Positions 15,750 to 23,809 of a stretch of 64,000 nucleotides of DNA are shown here, one piece after another; the first letter of the stretch is position 1; each line of letters opens with the position of its first letter. The DNA comes from JBBQXK01 sp038209775 (GTDB taxonomy: Bacteria; Pseudomonadota; Alphaproteobacteria; Rhodobacterales; Rhodobacteraceae), in contig JBBQXK010000009.1 in NCBI GenBank assembly GCA_038209775.1, positions 38,898 to 102,897 of the forward strand, given 5' to 3'. The notes under the pieces are model-generated. The model searched no databases. It had not been told where the DNA came from and saw only the letters and a list, made by a program, of their open reading frames with translations. The translations under genes were made by a program, and so were the position numbers.

Positions 15750-17888
15750 TCAGCCCGTCAGGCCAAGACCCGCATAAGGCAGGAACTGCACCGGATCGCC
15801 GGGGGCGACGTCGATGGCGTGATCCGGCAGTTCAACCAGTCCGCTGGCCCACGAGAGCCCGGCAATCCGGCCCGACCCTTCGGACCCATAGACCTGCGCG
15901 TGGCCCTGCGCGTCCAGCCGCGCGCGCAGGTATTCGCGGCGGCCAGGCTTTTTCGATTTGGCAAAGGCTGCGGGGACGGTGAACGCCTGCGGTGTTATCC
16001 ACCCCCCGCCGGCCATCAACGACAGGGCGGGACGGGCAAAGATCAGCGCGCAAACCAGTGCCGCAACCGGGTTGCCGGGCAGGCCGAACACCGGCACGCC
16101 CTGCCACATGGCAAGCGCCAGCGGGCGCCCCGGTTTCATCGCGATGCGCCAGCTTGACAGGACGCCGCGTTCGCCCAGAAGGCGCGCCACATGATCCTCG
16201 TCGCCCGCCGAGGCCCCGCCCGAGGTGAGAATGGCATCACAACGTGCCGCCCCCCGGTCAAGCGCCGTCGCCAGCCGCTTGCGGTCATCGCGCGCGTGGC
16301 CAAGATCGACCGGGACATGACCCCAGTCGCGCAACAGGGCCAGCAGCATCGGGCGGTTGGCGTCAAAAATCTGATGCGGCAGGGCGGGGGGGGCGGTGAT
16401 GATCTCGTCGCCGGTGGACAGCACACCCACCTTCAGAGGGCAGTGGACCTCAACCGTCGTCACGCCCGTGGCAGCCAGCAGGGCCATGTCGGGGGCGCGC
16501 AGCCGGTGGCCACGGGGCAGAGCGGTGGTGCCCGCCGCTACATCCTCACCGGCGCGGCGGGTGTTGGCGCGGGCGCGCAGCGGGCCGTCGAAGGCGACGG
16601 TCTGGCCATCGGTGGCGGTGTCTTCGTCCAGAACGACGGTATCGACGCCGGGCGGCAGGATCGCGCCGGTCAGGATGCGCAGGGCCGATCCATGCGGCAC
16701 GCTGCCCGAAAACGGCGCCCCCGCCGCTGCGCGGCCCGCCATGAGGGGCAGACGCTGGACGCCGTTGTCCGTGGCGGCATGGGCAAAACCATAGCCATCG
16801 ACGGCGGCGTTGGCTGCAGGCGGGTTAGCGCGGAGGGCTTTCGCATCGGTCGCAAGAATGCGGCCATGGGCCCGGGCAAGAGGCAGGGTTTCGGTTGGGG
16901 CCACGACCGACAGTTGCGCGTGCAGGCGGGCGAGGGCGGTATCGACGGGTACCCAGTCGACCCCTTGCGGCATCGCAAAGCAATCGTTGCGCAGGCGCGG
17001 CGGGGTAAGGGGCGCTGTCACAGCCAGGGCCTGCCGCAGGGCTCCGGTATGGCCGGCCCCCAGGATCCAGCCCTGTTCGGCCAGCACATCGGCGGGGGCA
17101 TCAGGGGTGAAGAGGGGGGCAAGGGCTGCAGAGCGTTGAAGCCCGGCCAGTGCGTCGGCCAGAAGGCGGACCTGCACGGCGTCCTTGATCGCACCCGGGT
17201 TCGCGGCGATGTGGCGCGTCACCTCGGCGGCAAGGAGCGAGGGGTAGACTTCGGCCAGCACGATGGGGGCCTTGTCCCAACGCTCAAACGGCCAGACGGC
17301 GATCTGGCCGGGAAAGGCCCGGCGCAGGTGGGCAAGGGCCGCGATGCCGGTCAGGGCCTGACTGCCGACCGAACCGGTGGTGTAGAGTTTCCAGGTGGGT
17401 TGGGCTGATGGCACCAGCACCTCGACCGCGCGGCGTTCGGCAAAGGGATGGCCGTGCCGGTCGCGGCCACGTTCGGGCAGGTCGGGCAGGTTGGGCGTGG
17501 CCGGGCGGCCCCAGAACGGGCCCAGCCCTGGAAACCGCGCATTGATCGCGGCGGCAAGGGCGAAGCGGTTGTTGCGGTTGTCAGGGGCGTCGGTGATATG
17601 GTCGGCGAGCCAGTCCCAGAGCGCAAGCGCCGAAGGCCGGCCGGTCAGGGATGCAGCAAAGCCCGCCGGATAGCCAAAGGGGAAATCCGCGCCGATCAGC
17701 AGGCGTTCATTCCGTGCAAGGGTTTGTGCGACCAGTTCGGTCAGGCGCGCCACCGCATCGGCGCGGGTGCGGTGGTAGGTCTCGGCTTGCCCCGCCACGC
17801 CGATCCAGATGGCATCGGGCGATGGTTTCGCGGGGGTTGGGGTGCTGGCGGCGGACCAGTCGAGGATGGCGATGTGGTCGAACATCAT
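15750..17888 (-). CDS. moeA: DUF429-like domain fused to molybdopterin molybdotransferase MoeA
   Basis: The 712-residue protein is about 300 residues longer than normal MoeA. Residues 300-712 are MoeA, which inserts molybdate into adenylylated molybdopterin: NDCFAMPQGVDWVPVDTALA, then VDGYGF, VGVLSTGDEI, TSGGASAGDEDH and GLPGNPVAA. Residues 1-290 look like the RNase H-fold DUF429 group, with acidic positions in ILDWSA, IGADFPFGYPAG, AEVYPS and KDAVQVRLLADAL. A separate MoeA would normally start near residue 295, where there is no stop. ATG 17888 (or 17885) begins the first strand. mobAB follows upstream after a repeat. The N-domain's function is unknown. Confidence 0.85.
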   Translation of the reverse strand: MMFDHIAILDWSAASTPTPAKPSPDAIWIGVAGQAETYHRTRADAVARLTELVAQTLARNERLLIGADFPFGYPAGFAASLTGRPSALALWDWLADHITDAPDNRNNRFALAAAINARFPGLGPFWGRPATPNLPDLPERGRDRHGHPFAERRAVEVLVPSAQPTWKLYTTGSVGSQALTGIAALAHLRRAFPGQIAVWPFERWDKAPIVLAEVYPSLLAAEVTRHIAANPGAIKDAVQVRLLADALAGLQRSAALAPLFTPDAPADVLAEQGWILGAGHTGALRQALAVTAPLTPPRLRNDCFAMPQGVDWVPVDTALARLHAQLSVVAPTETLPLARAHGRILATDAKALRANPPAANAAVDGYGFAHAATDNGVQRLPLMAGRAAAGAPFSGSVPHGSALRILTGAILPPGVDTVVLDEDTATDGQTVAFDGPLRARANTRRAGEDVAAGTTALPRGHRLRAPDMALLAATGVTTVEVHCPLKVGVLSTGDEIITAPPALPHQIFDANRPMLLALLRDWGHVPVDLGHARDDRKRLATALDRGAARCDAILTSGGASAGDEDHVARLLGERGVLSSWRIAMKPGRPLALAMWQGVPVFGLPGNPVAALVCALIFARPALSLMAGGGWITPQAFTVPAAFAKSKKPGRREYLRARLDAQGHAQVYGSEGSGRIAGLSWASGLVELPDHAIDVAPGDPVQFLPYAGLGLTG

Positions 17889-17918
17889 GCACCGGCCGCG
17901 CGGGTTTGGCGGGCAGGA

Positions 17919-17973
17919 ACGGGGGGTTTCACACCCCCCGCACCCCACGTGGGATATTTGTGCAAGGTGAATG
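17919..17973 (+). repeat. Dispersed intergenic palindromic repeat, copy 3
   Basis: GGGGGGTTTCACACCCCCC is followed by CACGTGGGATATTTGTGCAA and GGTGAA. It fills the gap between mobAB and the moeA fusion, both on the minus strand, so it could attenuate transcription between them. Confidence 0.75.
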
Positions 17974-17985
17974 GGCAAGGGGCGT

Positions 17986-19086
17986 TCACAGGCCGACCTT
18001 GTCGCGGATGAAGGCCGCGATGGTGGCGGTGTCGTCAAGGTGGAAGAGGGGGAGGGCGAGGTGGGCGGGTTGGCCGGTCGAGGCCACGGCATGGATGGTG
18101 GGGTTGTCGGGGGCCAGAAGGGGCTCGCCGGTTTCGGGGCGGTGGCATTCGATCTTGGGGTGGGGGTCGGATTTGTAGCCTTCGATCAGGATCAGATCGA
18201 CGGGGGACAGGCGGGCCAGGTGATCGGCCAGTGTGGGTTCAGGCGCATCGCGCAGTTCGTGCATCAACGCCCAACGGCTGGGCGAGGACAGGATGACCTG
18301 CCGCGCGCCCGCCGTCCGGTGGCGGAAGCTGTCGGTGCCCGGGTGGTCCGTGTCGGCGGCATGATGCGCGTGCTTGATGGTGGACAGGGTGAGGCCCTGC
18401 GCCGTCATCAGGGTGACCAGCCGTTCGACAAGGCCGGTCTTGCCCGCGTTCTTGGTGCCGGTGATGCCCCAGACGCGCTGTGGGGTCAGCAGGCGTTCGG
18501 CGAGGGCAAGGTCATCGGGGGTGTTGACGTTGAAGAAGGGGTCGGAGGGGGTGGCGTCAAAGATCGCCGTACCGGCCTGATGCGCGTCGGTCCAGCGGAT
18601 GATCTTGCGCAGGCCGCCCTCAAGCGCCGCGCGCAGGTCGTGGCGCAGGGCGGTGGGCCAGAGGCCGAAGGTCGGGTGGCGCTGCAGGGTGCCGGTGGCG
18701 TCTGGGCTGGCGGCGAGGGCGAGGCCGGTGGAGCCTGCGGCGGCTTGAAGGCGGGCAACCAGATCGTCCGGCAGGAACGGTGTGTCGGCGGCGGCGGTGA
18801 TGATGGCCGGGGCACCGAGGGTTGCCGCCCAGTCGAGACCCGCCAGCACGCCCGCAAGGGGGCCGGGCCAGTCGGGCAGGGTATCGGGCAGGACGGGCAG
18901 GCCGAAGGCCGACCATCGCGCGGGGTCGCCGTTGGCGTTGATCGCAAGGGGGCCGCACTGAGGGGCGAGGCGCTGGATGACGTGGGTCATAAGCGTTTGG
19001 CCTGCCAACAGGCGCAGGCCCTTGTCGCCGCCGCCCATCCGGGTGGCGCGGCCGCCGGCAAGGATGACGCCGGGGAGGTCAGTCAT
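17986..19086 (-). CDS. mobA: MobA-MobB fusion: molybdopterin guanylyltransferase and adaptor GTPase
   Basis: The 366-residue fusion carries MobA at residues 1-200 (GVILAGGRATRMGGGDKGL, then DTPFLPDDLV and FFNVNTPDDL), which attaches GMP to Mo-molybdopterin. MobB lies at 204-366, with P-loop GITGTKNAGKTGL (Lys near 216) and LILIEGYKSDPHPKIE. MGD cofactor is needed by DMSO-reductase-family enzymes such as formate dehydrogenase. The first codons overlap the end of fdhD by 8 bp, so the two are coupled. Both domains keep their nucleotide motifs. This fusion is common in Rhodobacterales. Confidence 0.92.
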   Translation of the reverse strand: MTDLPGVILAGGRATRMGGGDKGLRLLAGQTLMTHVIQRLAPQCGPLAINANGDPARWSAFGLPVLPDTLPDWPGPLAGVLAGLDWAATLGAPAIITAAADTPFLPDDLVARLQAAAGSTGLALAASPDATGTLQRHPTFGLWPTALRHDLRAALEGGLRKIIRWTDAHQAGTAIFDATPSDPFFNVNTPDDLALAERLLTPQRVWGITGTKNAGKTGLVERLVTLMTAQGLTLSTIKHAHHAADTDHPGTDSFRHRTAGARQVILSSPSRWALMHELRDAPEPTLADHLARLSPVDLILIEGYKSDPHPKIECHRPETGEPLLAPDNPTIHAVASTGQPAHLALPLFHLDDTATIAAFIRDKVGL

Positions 19087-19957
19087 CGCCGCCCCCCTTG
19101 CGCCCGGTGCCTCGCCCTTCGGGCTCGACCATCGCTGGATCGGCGTCGCGGATCAGCCGGTCTTCGCCCGAAAGGCAGACGAACCGCTGCCCGCGCATCC
19201 GCCCGATCAGCGTGAGCCCCACCTGCCGGGCGATCTCGACCCCCCAGGCGGTGAAGCCGGAGCGGGAGGCGAGGATGGGGATGCCCATGATCGCAGTCTT
19301 GATGACCATTTCCGAGGTCAGTCGGCCTGTGGTGTAGAGGATCTTGTCGTGGCCTGCGACGCCATGGCGGAACATGAAGCCCGCGATCTTGTCCACGGCG
19401 TTGTGGCGGCCGACATCCTCCATATAGACCAAGGGCTGGTCCTGATGGCACAGCACCGTGCCGTGGATTGCCCCGGCCGAAAGGTACAGGGACGGCATGG
19501 TGTTGATCCGGTGCGCAAGGGCATAAAGCCAACTGGTGCGCAGGGGGGCGGCGGGCAGGTGCAGCCCCTCCAGCCCCTCCATCATGTCGCCGAACACGGT
19601 GCCCACGGCACAGCCCGAAGTGCGGGTTTTCTTGCGCAGTTTCTCTTCGTACGAGGTTTTGCGGGCGGTTCGGACGATGACGCTTTCGGTCTCGTCGTCA
19701 TGGTCGATGGCGGTCACCACGTCGTCCGCCAGAAGCATGCCTTGATTGCGCAGGAACCCGAGCGCAAGGTATTCGGGGTAGTCGCCGATGGTCATGGCGG
19801 TGACGATTTCCTGCGCGTTCAGATAGATGGTCAGGGGCCGCTCTTCCACCACCGCGATTTCAACTGCTGTCCCGGTGTGGTCAATGCCGGTGACGGGCCG
19901 CGACAGGCGGGGGTTGCCGGGGTCGGGCAGGATCGGCAGGGGCGGCAGCGGGAGCAT
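19079..19957 (-). CDS. fdhD: Formate dehydrogenase accessory sulfurtransferase FdhD
   Basis: The 292-residue FdhD transfers sulfur from a desulfurase to the Mo/W-bis-MGD cofactor of formate dehydrogenase. Landmarks are VEERPLTIYLNAQEIVTAMT, TSGCAVGTVFGD (a loop holding one Cys, where many homologues have CxxC), MEDVGRHNAVDKIAG and TSEMVIKTAIMGIPILASRS. The single Cys corresponds to the one shown to be essential in E. coli. It is the first gene of fdhD-mobAB-moeA and is divergent from the DUF2478 gene. No formate dehydrogenase structural gene is in the window. Confidence 0.93.
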   Translation of the reverse strand: MLPLPPLPILPDPGNPRLSRPVTGIDHTGTAVEIAVVEERPLTIYLNAQEIVTAMTIGDYPEYLALGFLRNQGMLLADDVVTAIDHDDETESVIVRTARKTSYEEKLRKKTRTSGCAVGTVFGDMMEGLEGLHLPAAPLRTSWLYALAHRINTMPSLYLSAGAIHGTVLCHQDQPLVYMEDVGRHNAVDKIAGFMFRHGVAGHDKILYTTGRLTSEMVIKTAIMGIPILASRSGFTAWGVEIARQVGLTLIGRMRGQRFVCLSGEDRLIRDADPAMVEPEGRGTGRKGGGDD

Positions 19958-20018
19958 GGGCTTTCCTTTCGCGCCCGCACCTTGTATCCCGCCCCCTGCA
20001 CATTCAAGGGGTGCCGCG

Positions 20019-20519
20019 ATGCTGGGCTATGTGCTGGGCGGGGGGCGGGGCGAGGCGGACCGCGTTCTGGCCGGGGTGGTGGCGCAGTTGGCGGCGCGCG
20101 GCTGGCCGCTGGCGGGGGTGGTGCAGATCAACGTCGATCACGCCGACCCGGGCCGCGCCTGCCACATGGATCTGGAAGTGGTGCAGGGGTTGGGCCGCAT
20201 CCGGATCAGTCAGGATCTGGGCGCGATGTCGCGCGGCTGCCGGCTGGACCCGGCGGGGTTGGAAACCGCCGTTGGGCTGGTCGAGGCGGCGTTGGACCGG
20301 GGGCCGCGGTTGTTGATCGTGAACAAGTTCGGCAAGCAAGAGATTGACGGGCGCGGGTTCCGCCCGGTGATCGGGCGCGCGATGGCGGCGGGGGTGCCGG
20401 TGCTGATCGCGGTCAGCGCGGGCAATCTGGATGGATTTCAAGCGTTTGCCGGGGGGCTGGGGCAGGCGCTGCCGCCCGAGGTGGAGCCCGTTCTGGCGTG
20501 GTGCATGGCGCATGGGTGA
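20019..20519 (+). CDS. DUF2478 family protein
   Basis: The 166-residue cytoplasmic protein begins MLGYVLGGGRGEADRVLAGV, a loop resembling an NTPase strand-loop-helix, and has LLIVNKFGKQEIDGRGFR and VPVLIAVSAGNLDGFQAF. DUF2478 proteins are regularly encoded with molybdate/tungstate transport or cofactor genes, and some are annotated as nucleoside-triphosphatase-like; the activity is unproven. ATG 20019 was chosen over the out-of-frame GTG at 20011. It overlaps tupB by 8 bp, so it is coupled to the importer and may link metal uptake to cofactor assembly. Confidence 0.82.
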   Translation: MLGYVLGGGRGEADRVLAGVVAQLAARGWPLAGVVQINVDHADPGRACHMDLEVVQGLGRIRISQDLGAMSRGCRLDPAGLETAVGLVEAALDRGPRLLIVNKFGKQEIDGRGFRPVIGRAMAAGVPVLIAVSAGNLDGFQAFAGGLGQALPPEVEPVLAWCMAHG

Positions 20520-21216
20520 CCTTTGGGCGGGGTTGGTGCAGGCGGCGGGGCTGGTTTTTGCGCTGGATGCAGGGCTGGTCGAGATTGCTGCGCTGTCGTT
20601 GCGCGTGACGCTGACGGCGACGGTGATTGCCGCCATGATCGGGTTGCCGCTGGGTGCCTGGCTGGCGATCAGCCGGTTCCGGGGGCGGCGGGTGGCGATT
20701 GCCACGCTGAACGCGCTGATGGGGTTGCCGCCGGTGGTGGTGGGGCTGGTGGTGTATCTGATGCTGTCACGCTCGGGGTCCTTGGGGGTGCTGGGTCTGT
20801 TGTTCACGCCGACGGCGATGATCGTGGCACAGGTCATCATCATCACGCCGATCATCGCATCGGTCGCGCATCAGGCGATCCGCGAGTTATGGGCGGATTA
20901 CCACGACCTTCTCTTGTCCCTGAACGCGACCCGGATGCAGCGGGTGCAGGCGCTGTTGTGGGATGGGCGCAGGGCGCTGGTGACGGCATCGCTGGCGGGC
21001 TTCGGGCGGGCCATTGGCGAGGTCGGCGCCATCATGATCGTCGGCGGCAACATCGACCATGCGACGCGCGTGCTGACCACGGCGATCGCGCTGGAGACGG
21101 GCAAGGGGAACCTCGCATTGGCGCTGGCACTTGGGTTCGTGCTGATTGGGCTGGCGATGGCGGTGAACATCGGGCTGCACATGCTGTCGCGGACTGAGCG
21201 GGGCAGCCGGTGGTGA
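20512..21216 (+). CDS. tupB: Tungstate-type ABC transporter permease
   Basis: The 234-residue inner-membrane permease of the TupB/WtpB type has about five to six hydrophobic segments (VEIAALSLRVTLTATVIAAM, PPVVVGLVVYLML, AMIVAQVIIITPIIASV). The cytoplasmic coupling loop is GFGRAIGEVGAIMIVGGNID, containing the EAA-like E-G motif that docks the ATPase. It is coupled upstream to the DUF2478 gene and downstream to tupC. Assignment to tungstate rather than molybdate rests on the TupA protein encoded 1.7 kb away. Confidence 0.88.
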   Translation: MGDLWAGLVQAAGLVFALDAGLVEIAALSLRVTLTATVIAAMIGLPLGAWLAISRFRGRRVAIATLNALMGLPPVVVGLVVYLMLSRSGSLGVLGLLFTPTAMIVAQVIIITPIIASVAHQAIRELWADYHDLLLSLNATRMQRVQALLWDGRRALVTASLAGFGRAIGEVGAIMIVGGNIDHATRVLTTAIALETGKGNLALALALGFVLIGLAMAVNIGLHMLSRTERGSRW

Positions 21217-21908
21217 CGGCACTTGAAGGGGTCGAGGTGCGGCGGGGCGGGCGGGCGATCCTTGGGCCGCTGACGCTGACGTTGGCGGACCGGGGGCTGA
21301 CCATCGTGATGGGGCCGAACGGCAGCGGCAAGACCACGTTCCTGCGCGCCCTGCACGGGTTGGAGCGGATCGTGCGGGGCCGGGTGGTCTGGCCGGACGG
21401 GGGGCCGGACCGGGGGGCGCAGGCGTTTGTGTTCCAGCAGCCGGTCCTGATGCGCCGGTCGGTGCGGGACTGCATCGCCTATCCGTTGCGGCTGCGGGGG
21501 GTGGCCCTGCGCGCGGCGCGCGCGCTGGCCGAGGTCGCGGGGGCCGAGGCGGGGCTGGCGGACCGGCTGGACCTGCCTGCGCAGGCGCTGTCGGGGGGTG
21601 AGCGGCAGAAGATGGCACTGGCCCGCGCGTTGATCGTCGCACCGGCGCTGCTGTTTCTGGATGAGCCTTGCGCCAGTCTGGATGGCACCTCGACCCGCGA
21701 CATCGAGGCGACGCTGGCGCGGGTGCGCGACAGGGGCACGCGGATCGTAATGGCGACGCATGACATCGGGCAGGCTAGGCGGCTGGCCGATGACGTGATC
21801 TTTCTGCACCGGGGGCTGGTGGTGGAGTCTGCCCCGCGCGAGGTATTCTTTGGCGCGCCTGCAACGCCCGAGGTGCAGGCGTGGCTGCGGGGTGATCTTC
21901 TGGCGTGA
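21210..21908 (+). CDS. tupC: Tungstate-type ABC transporter ATP-binding protein
   Basis: This single-domain ATPase of 232 residues has Walker A GPNGSGKTT, Q-loop FVFQQP, signature LSGGERQKM, Walker B LLFLDEPCASLD and switch His ATHDIG. It starts with GTG at 21210 (or 21213), overlapping the end of tupB. There is no C-terminal regulatory (TOBE) domain, which distinguishes it from ModC and agrees with TupC. It energises TupB. Its 3' end faces the regulator gene across 7 bp. Confidence 0.9.
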   Translation: MVTALEGVEVRRGGRAILGPLTLTLADRGLTIVMGPNGSGKTTFLRALHGLERIVRGRVVWPDGGPDRGAQAFVFQQPVLMRRSVRDCIAYPLRLRGVALRAARALAEVAGAEAGLADRLDLPAQALSGGERQKMALARALIVAPALLFLDEPCASLDGTSTRDIEATLARVRDRGTRIVMATHDIGQARRLADDVIFLHRGLVVESAPREVFFGAPATPEVQAWLRGDLLA

Positions 21909-21915
21909 CGCGGTT

Positions 21916-22800
21916 TCAGGCGGTCCAGCGCACCTGGCCCAGCGGGGTGATGTCATACCCGCCAAGACGTTCGGCGTGGCGGGCGAAGGCGGGGGTGCGG
22001 GCAAAGGCCATCAGCGCCTGCACCGGCGGCAGGAACCAGTCGCGGCGGCGCATCACCAGATCGAAACACTCCAGTTCGGGCAGCGGCAGGAACCCCAGCC
22101 CATCCGCCGCCGACGCCAGCCCCAGACCCCAGTCGCCGGTCCCTTCGGCGATCATCGCGGCAAGGTCGGCGTGGGTGTCCGCACGGCGGTCGGCCATGCG
22201 CAGCGTGGTGGCGTCGATGGCCAGCCGTTGCAGCGTCACGTCCAGAAGGCGCTGCGACCCCGCGCCTTCACCCCGCGCCACCATGACCAGCCCGCGCGAA
22301 ACTGCGTCGACCAGTCCGGTGATGCCATGCGGATTGCCGGGTGCCGTGATGATGCCCTGCTGCCGCATTGCCCAGCCGATCACCACGATGTCATGCCCCG
22401 GCACATGCGCCCGGACGGCGGCGATGTTGTAGCTGCCGGTATCGGGGTCGATCAGGTGGCAGCCCGCCAGCACCGCCCGCCCCTCGGCCAGATGGTCAAG
22501 GCCAAGCGTGGAGCCCACCGACAAGACGGCCAACCCCGTACCCGCCTGACGCAGCGCCCATTCCAGCAAAGGCTCGCTTGACCCGGCATAGATCGGCGGG
22601 GCGGGGGGAAGGCCTGCTTGGGGCTGTGCCGTCTGCGCCTCGATCCAGGCGTCGATCAGGCGGCGGGGGAACAACAGCTTGCCGGTGATTCGGGTATGGG
22701 GGATGTCGCCCCGTGCCGCCATCTCGTAGATCGTGCGTTCGCTGACGCGCAGATGACGGGCGACTTCAGCAGTGGTCAGAAGCGACGGTTGGGTGGACAT
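21916..22800 (-). CDS. Transcriptional regulator: excisionase-type HTH plus binding-protein-like domain
   Basis: The 294-residue one-component regulator has an N-terminal HTH of the MerR/excisionase type (LLTTAEVARHLRVSERTIYE and KLLFPRRLIDAWI, residues 7-53). A PBP-like domain of about 220 residues follows (SVGSTLGLDHLAEG, then VGWAMRQQGIITAPGNPHG and VARGEGAGSQRLLD). That domain resembles the substrate-binding fold of the molybdate/tungstate protein family but has no signal peptide, so it probably senses oxyanion or a related ligand in the cytoplasm. It is divergent from tupA and convergent with tupC. ATG 22800 is preferred to the in-frame TTG at 22851. Confidence 0.85.
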   Translation of the reverse strand: MSTQPSLLTTAEVARHLRVSERTIYEMAARGDIPHTRITGKLLFPRRLIDAWIEAQTAQPQAGLPPAPPIYAGSSEPLLEWALRQAGTGLAVLSVGSTLGLDHLAEGRAVLAGCHLIDPDTGSYNIAAVRAHVPGHDIVVIGWAMRQQGIITAPGNPHGITGLVDAVSRGLVMVARGEGAGSQRLLDVTLQRLAIDATTLRMADRRADTHADLAAMIAEGTGDWGLGLASAADGLGFLPLPELECFDLVMRRRDWFLPPVQALMAFARTPAFARHAERLGGYDITPLGQVRWTA

Positions 22801-22909
22801 GGGCGACCTGAGGTTGCTGCGATCGTATGCAGAATCCTGCGGGAATTCCAAGATTGCAAGAATTTCCGAACGCTGATTAGCCTGTCCCGGTCAAAGTTCC
22901 CGCAAATGG
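22801..22909. promoter_or_regulatory. Divergent control region between regulator and tupA
   Basis: The 109-bp gap must hold promoters for both genes. It contains the palindrome GGAATTCC at about 22841-22848 and, 11 bp further on, GAATTTCC, giving two related half-sites that may be an operator. No clear -35/-10 pair stands out. Confidence 0.35.
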
Positions 22910-23728
22910 ATGCCCCAAGCCATGTACCCCCTTCGCCGCGCCCTTTTGGGGCTTGCCCTGTCTTTGGCAGCCCTTCCCGCCGTGGCACAGGAGACGATCA
23001 TCGTCGCATCGACCACCTCGACCGAAGGCTCGGGGCTGTTCGGGCATATCCTGCCGATGTTCACCGCCGACACCGGGATTGTCGTGCAGGTGGTGGCGCA
23101 GGGCACCGGGCAGGCGCTGGAAACCGCGCGCCGTGGCGATGTGGATGTGGTGTTCGTGCATGCGAAGGCGGACGAGGAAAAGTTCGTGGCCGAAGGCTGG
23201 GGCGTTCAGCGGTTTGATGTGATGTACAACGATTTCGTCATCGTCGGGCCGTCGGCAGATCCGGCGGGGGTCAAGGCTGTTGCGGGTGCGGGCGACGCGC
23301 TGAAGGCCATCGCGGGGGCCGAAGCGCCCTTTGCGTCGCGCGGCGATGACAGTGGCACGCACAAGGCTGAGTTGAAGTTGTGGAAGGCGGCGGGGATCGC
23401 GCCCGCCGGTGCATGGTACCGCGAAACCGGCAGCGGCATGGGGCCGACGCTGAATACGGCGGTGCAGATGGGGGCCTATGCGCTGACCGACCGGGGGACG
23501 TGGCTGGCGTTCGGCAACAAGGGTGATCTTGTGGTGGTGTCCGAGGGCGATCCGGCGCTGTTCAACCCCTATGGCGTGATCCTGGTGAATCCGTTGAAGC
23601 ACCCGCATGTGAAAGCTGTCGCAGGGCAGGCGTTCATCGACTGGCTGGTGTCCGAGCGGGGGCAGGCGGCGATCAACGGGTTTCGCGTCGGCGGCGCGCA
23701 GGCGTTTTTCGGCAGTGCGGTAAAGTAG
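22910..23728 (+). CDS. tupA: Tungstate-type ABC transporter substrate-binding protein
   Basis: The periplasmic oxyanion-binding protein (272 residues from ATG 22910; ATG 22922 also possible) has a Sec signal (LRRALLGLALSLAALPAVAQ) with likely cleavage after AVA or AQ. The TupA hallmarks are IIVASTTSTEGSGLF and FASRGDDSGTHKAELKLW, plus RETGSGMGPTLNTA. TupA binds tungstate with very high selectivity over molybdate in studied homologues. It is separated from tupB and tupC by the regulator gene on the other strand, an unusual split. Its 3' end is followed by a hairpin and then the end of the kinase gene. Confidence 0.9.
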   Translation: MPQAMYPLRRALLGLALSLAALPAVAQETIIVASTTSTEGSGLFGHILPMFTADTGIVVQVVAQGTGQALETARRGDVDVVFVHAKADEEKFVAEGWGVQRFDVMYNDFVIVGPSADPAGVKAVAGAGDALKAIAGAEAPFASRGDDSGTHKAELKLWKAAGIAPAGAWYRETGSGMGPTLNTAVQMGAYALTDRGTWLAFGNKGDLVVVSEGDPALFNPYGVILVNPLKHPHVKAVAGQAFIDWLVSERGQAAINGFRVGGAQAFFGSAVK

Positions 23729-23747
23729 CGGGGGCCAGGCCCGTCGC

Positions 23748-23800
23748 CCATCGGCCTTGAACCGATGGTCGACCTCCAGGATATTTGTGCAAAGATGAAG
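23748..23800. repeat. Hairpin plus partial dispersed repeat, copy 4
   Basis: CCATCGG (23748-23754) and CCGATGG (23762-23768) form a 7-bp stem in the convergent gap between tupA and the kinase gene. It is followed by AGGATATTTGTGCAAAGATG, the flank of the dispersed repeat without its G/C palindrome. It probably acts as a bidirectional terminator. Confidence 0.6.
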
Positions 23801-23809
23801 GGGGAGGAG

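Noticed and set aside
20512..21908. Molybdate importer ModBC
   Set aside because: The ATPase has no TOBE/Mop domain and the linked binding protein has TupA hallmarks (STTSTEGSG, SRGDDSGTHK), so a tungstate-type system is the better call.
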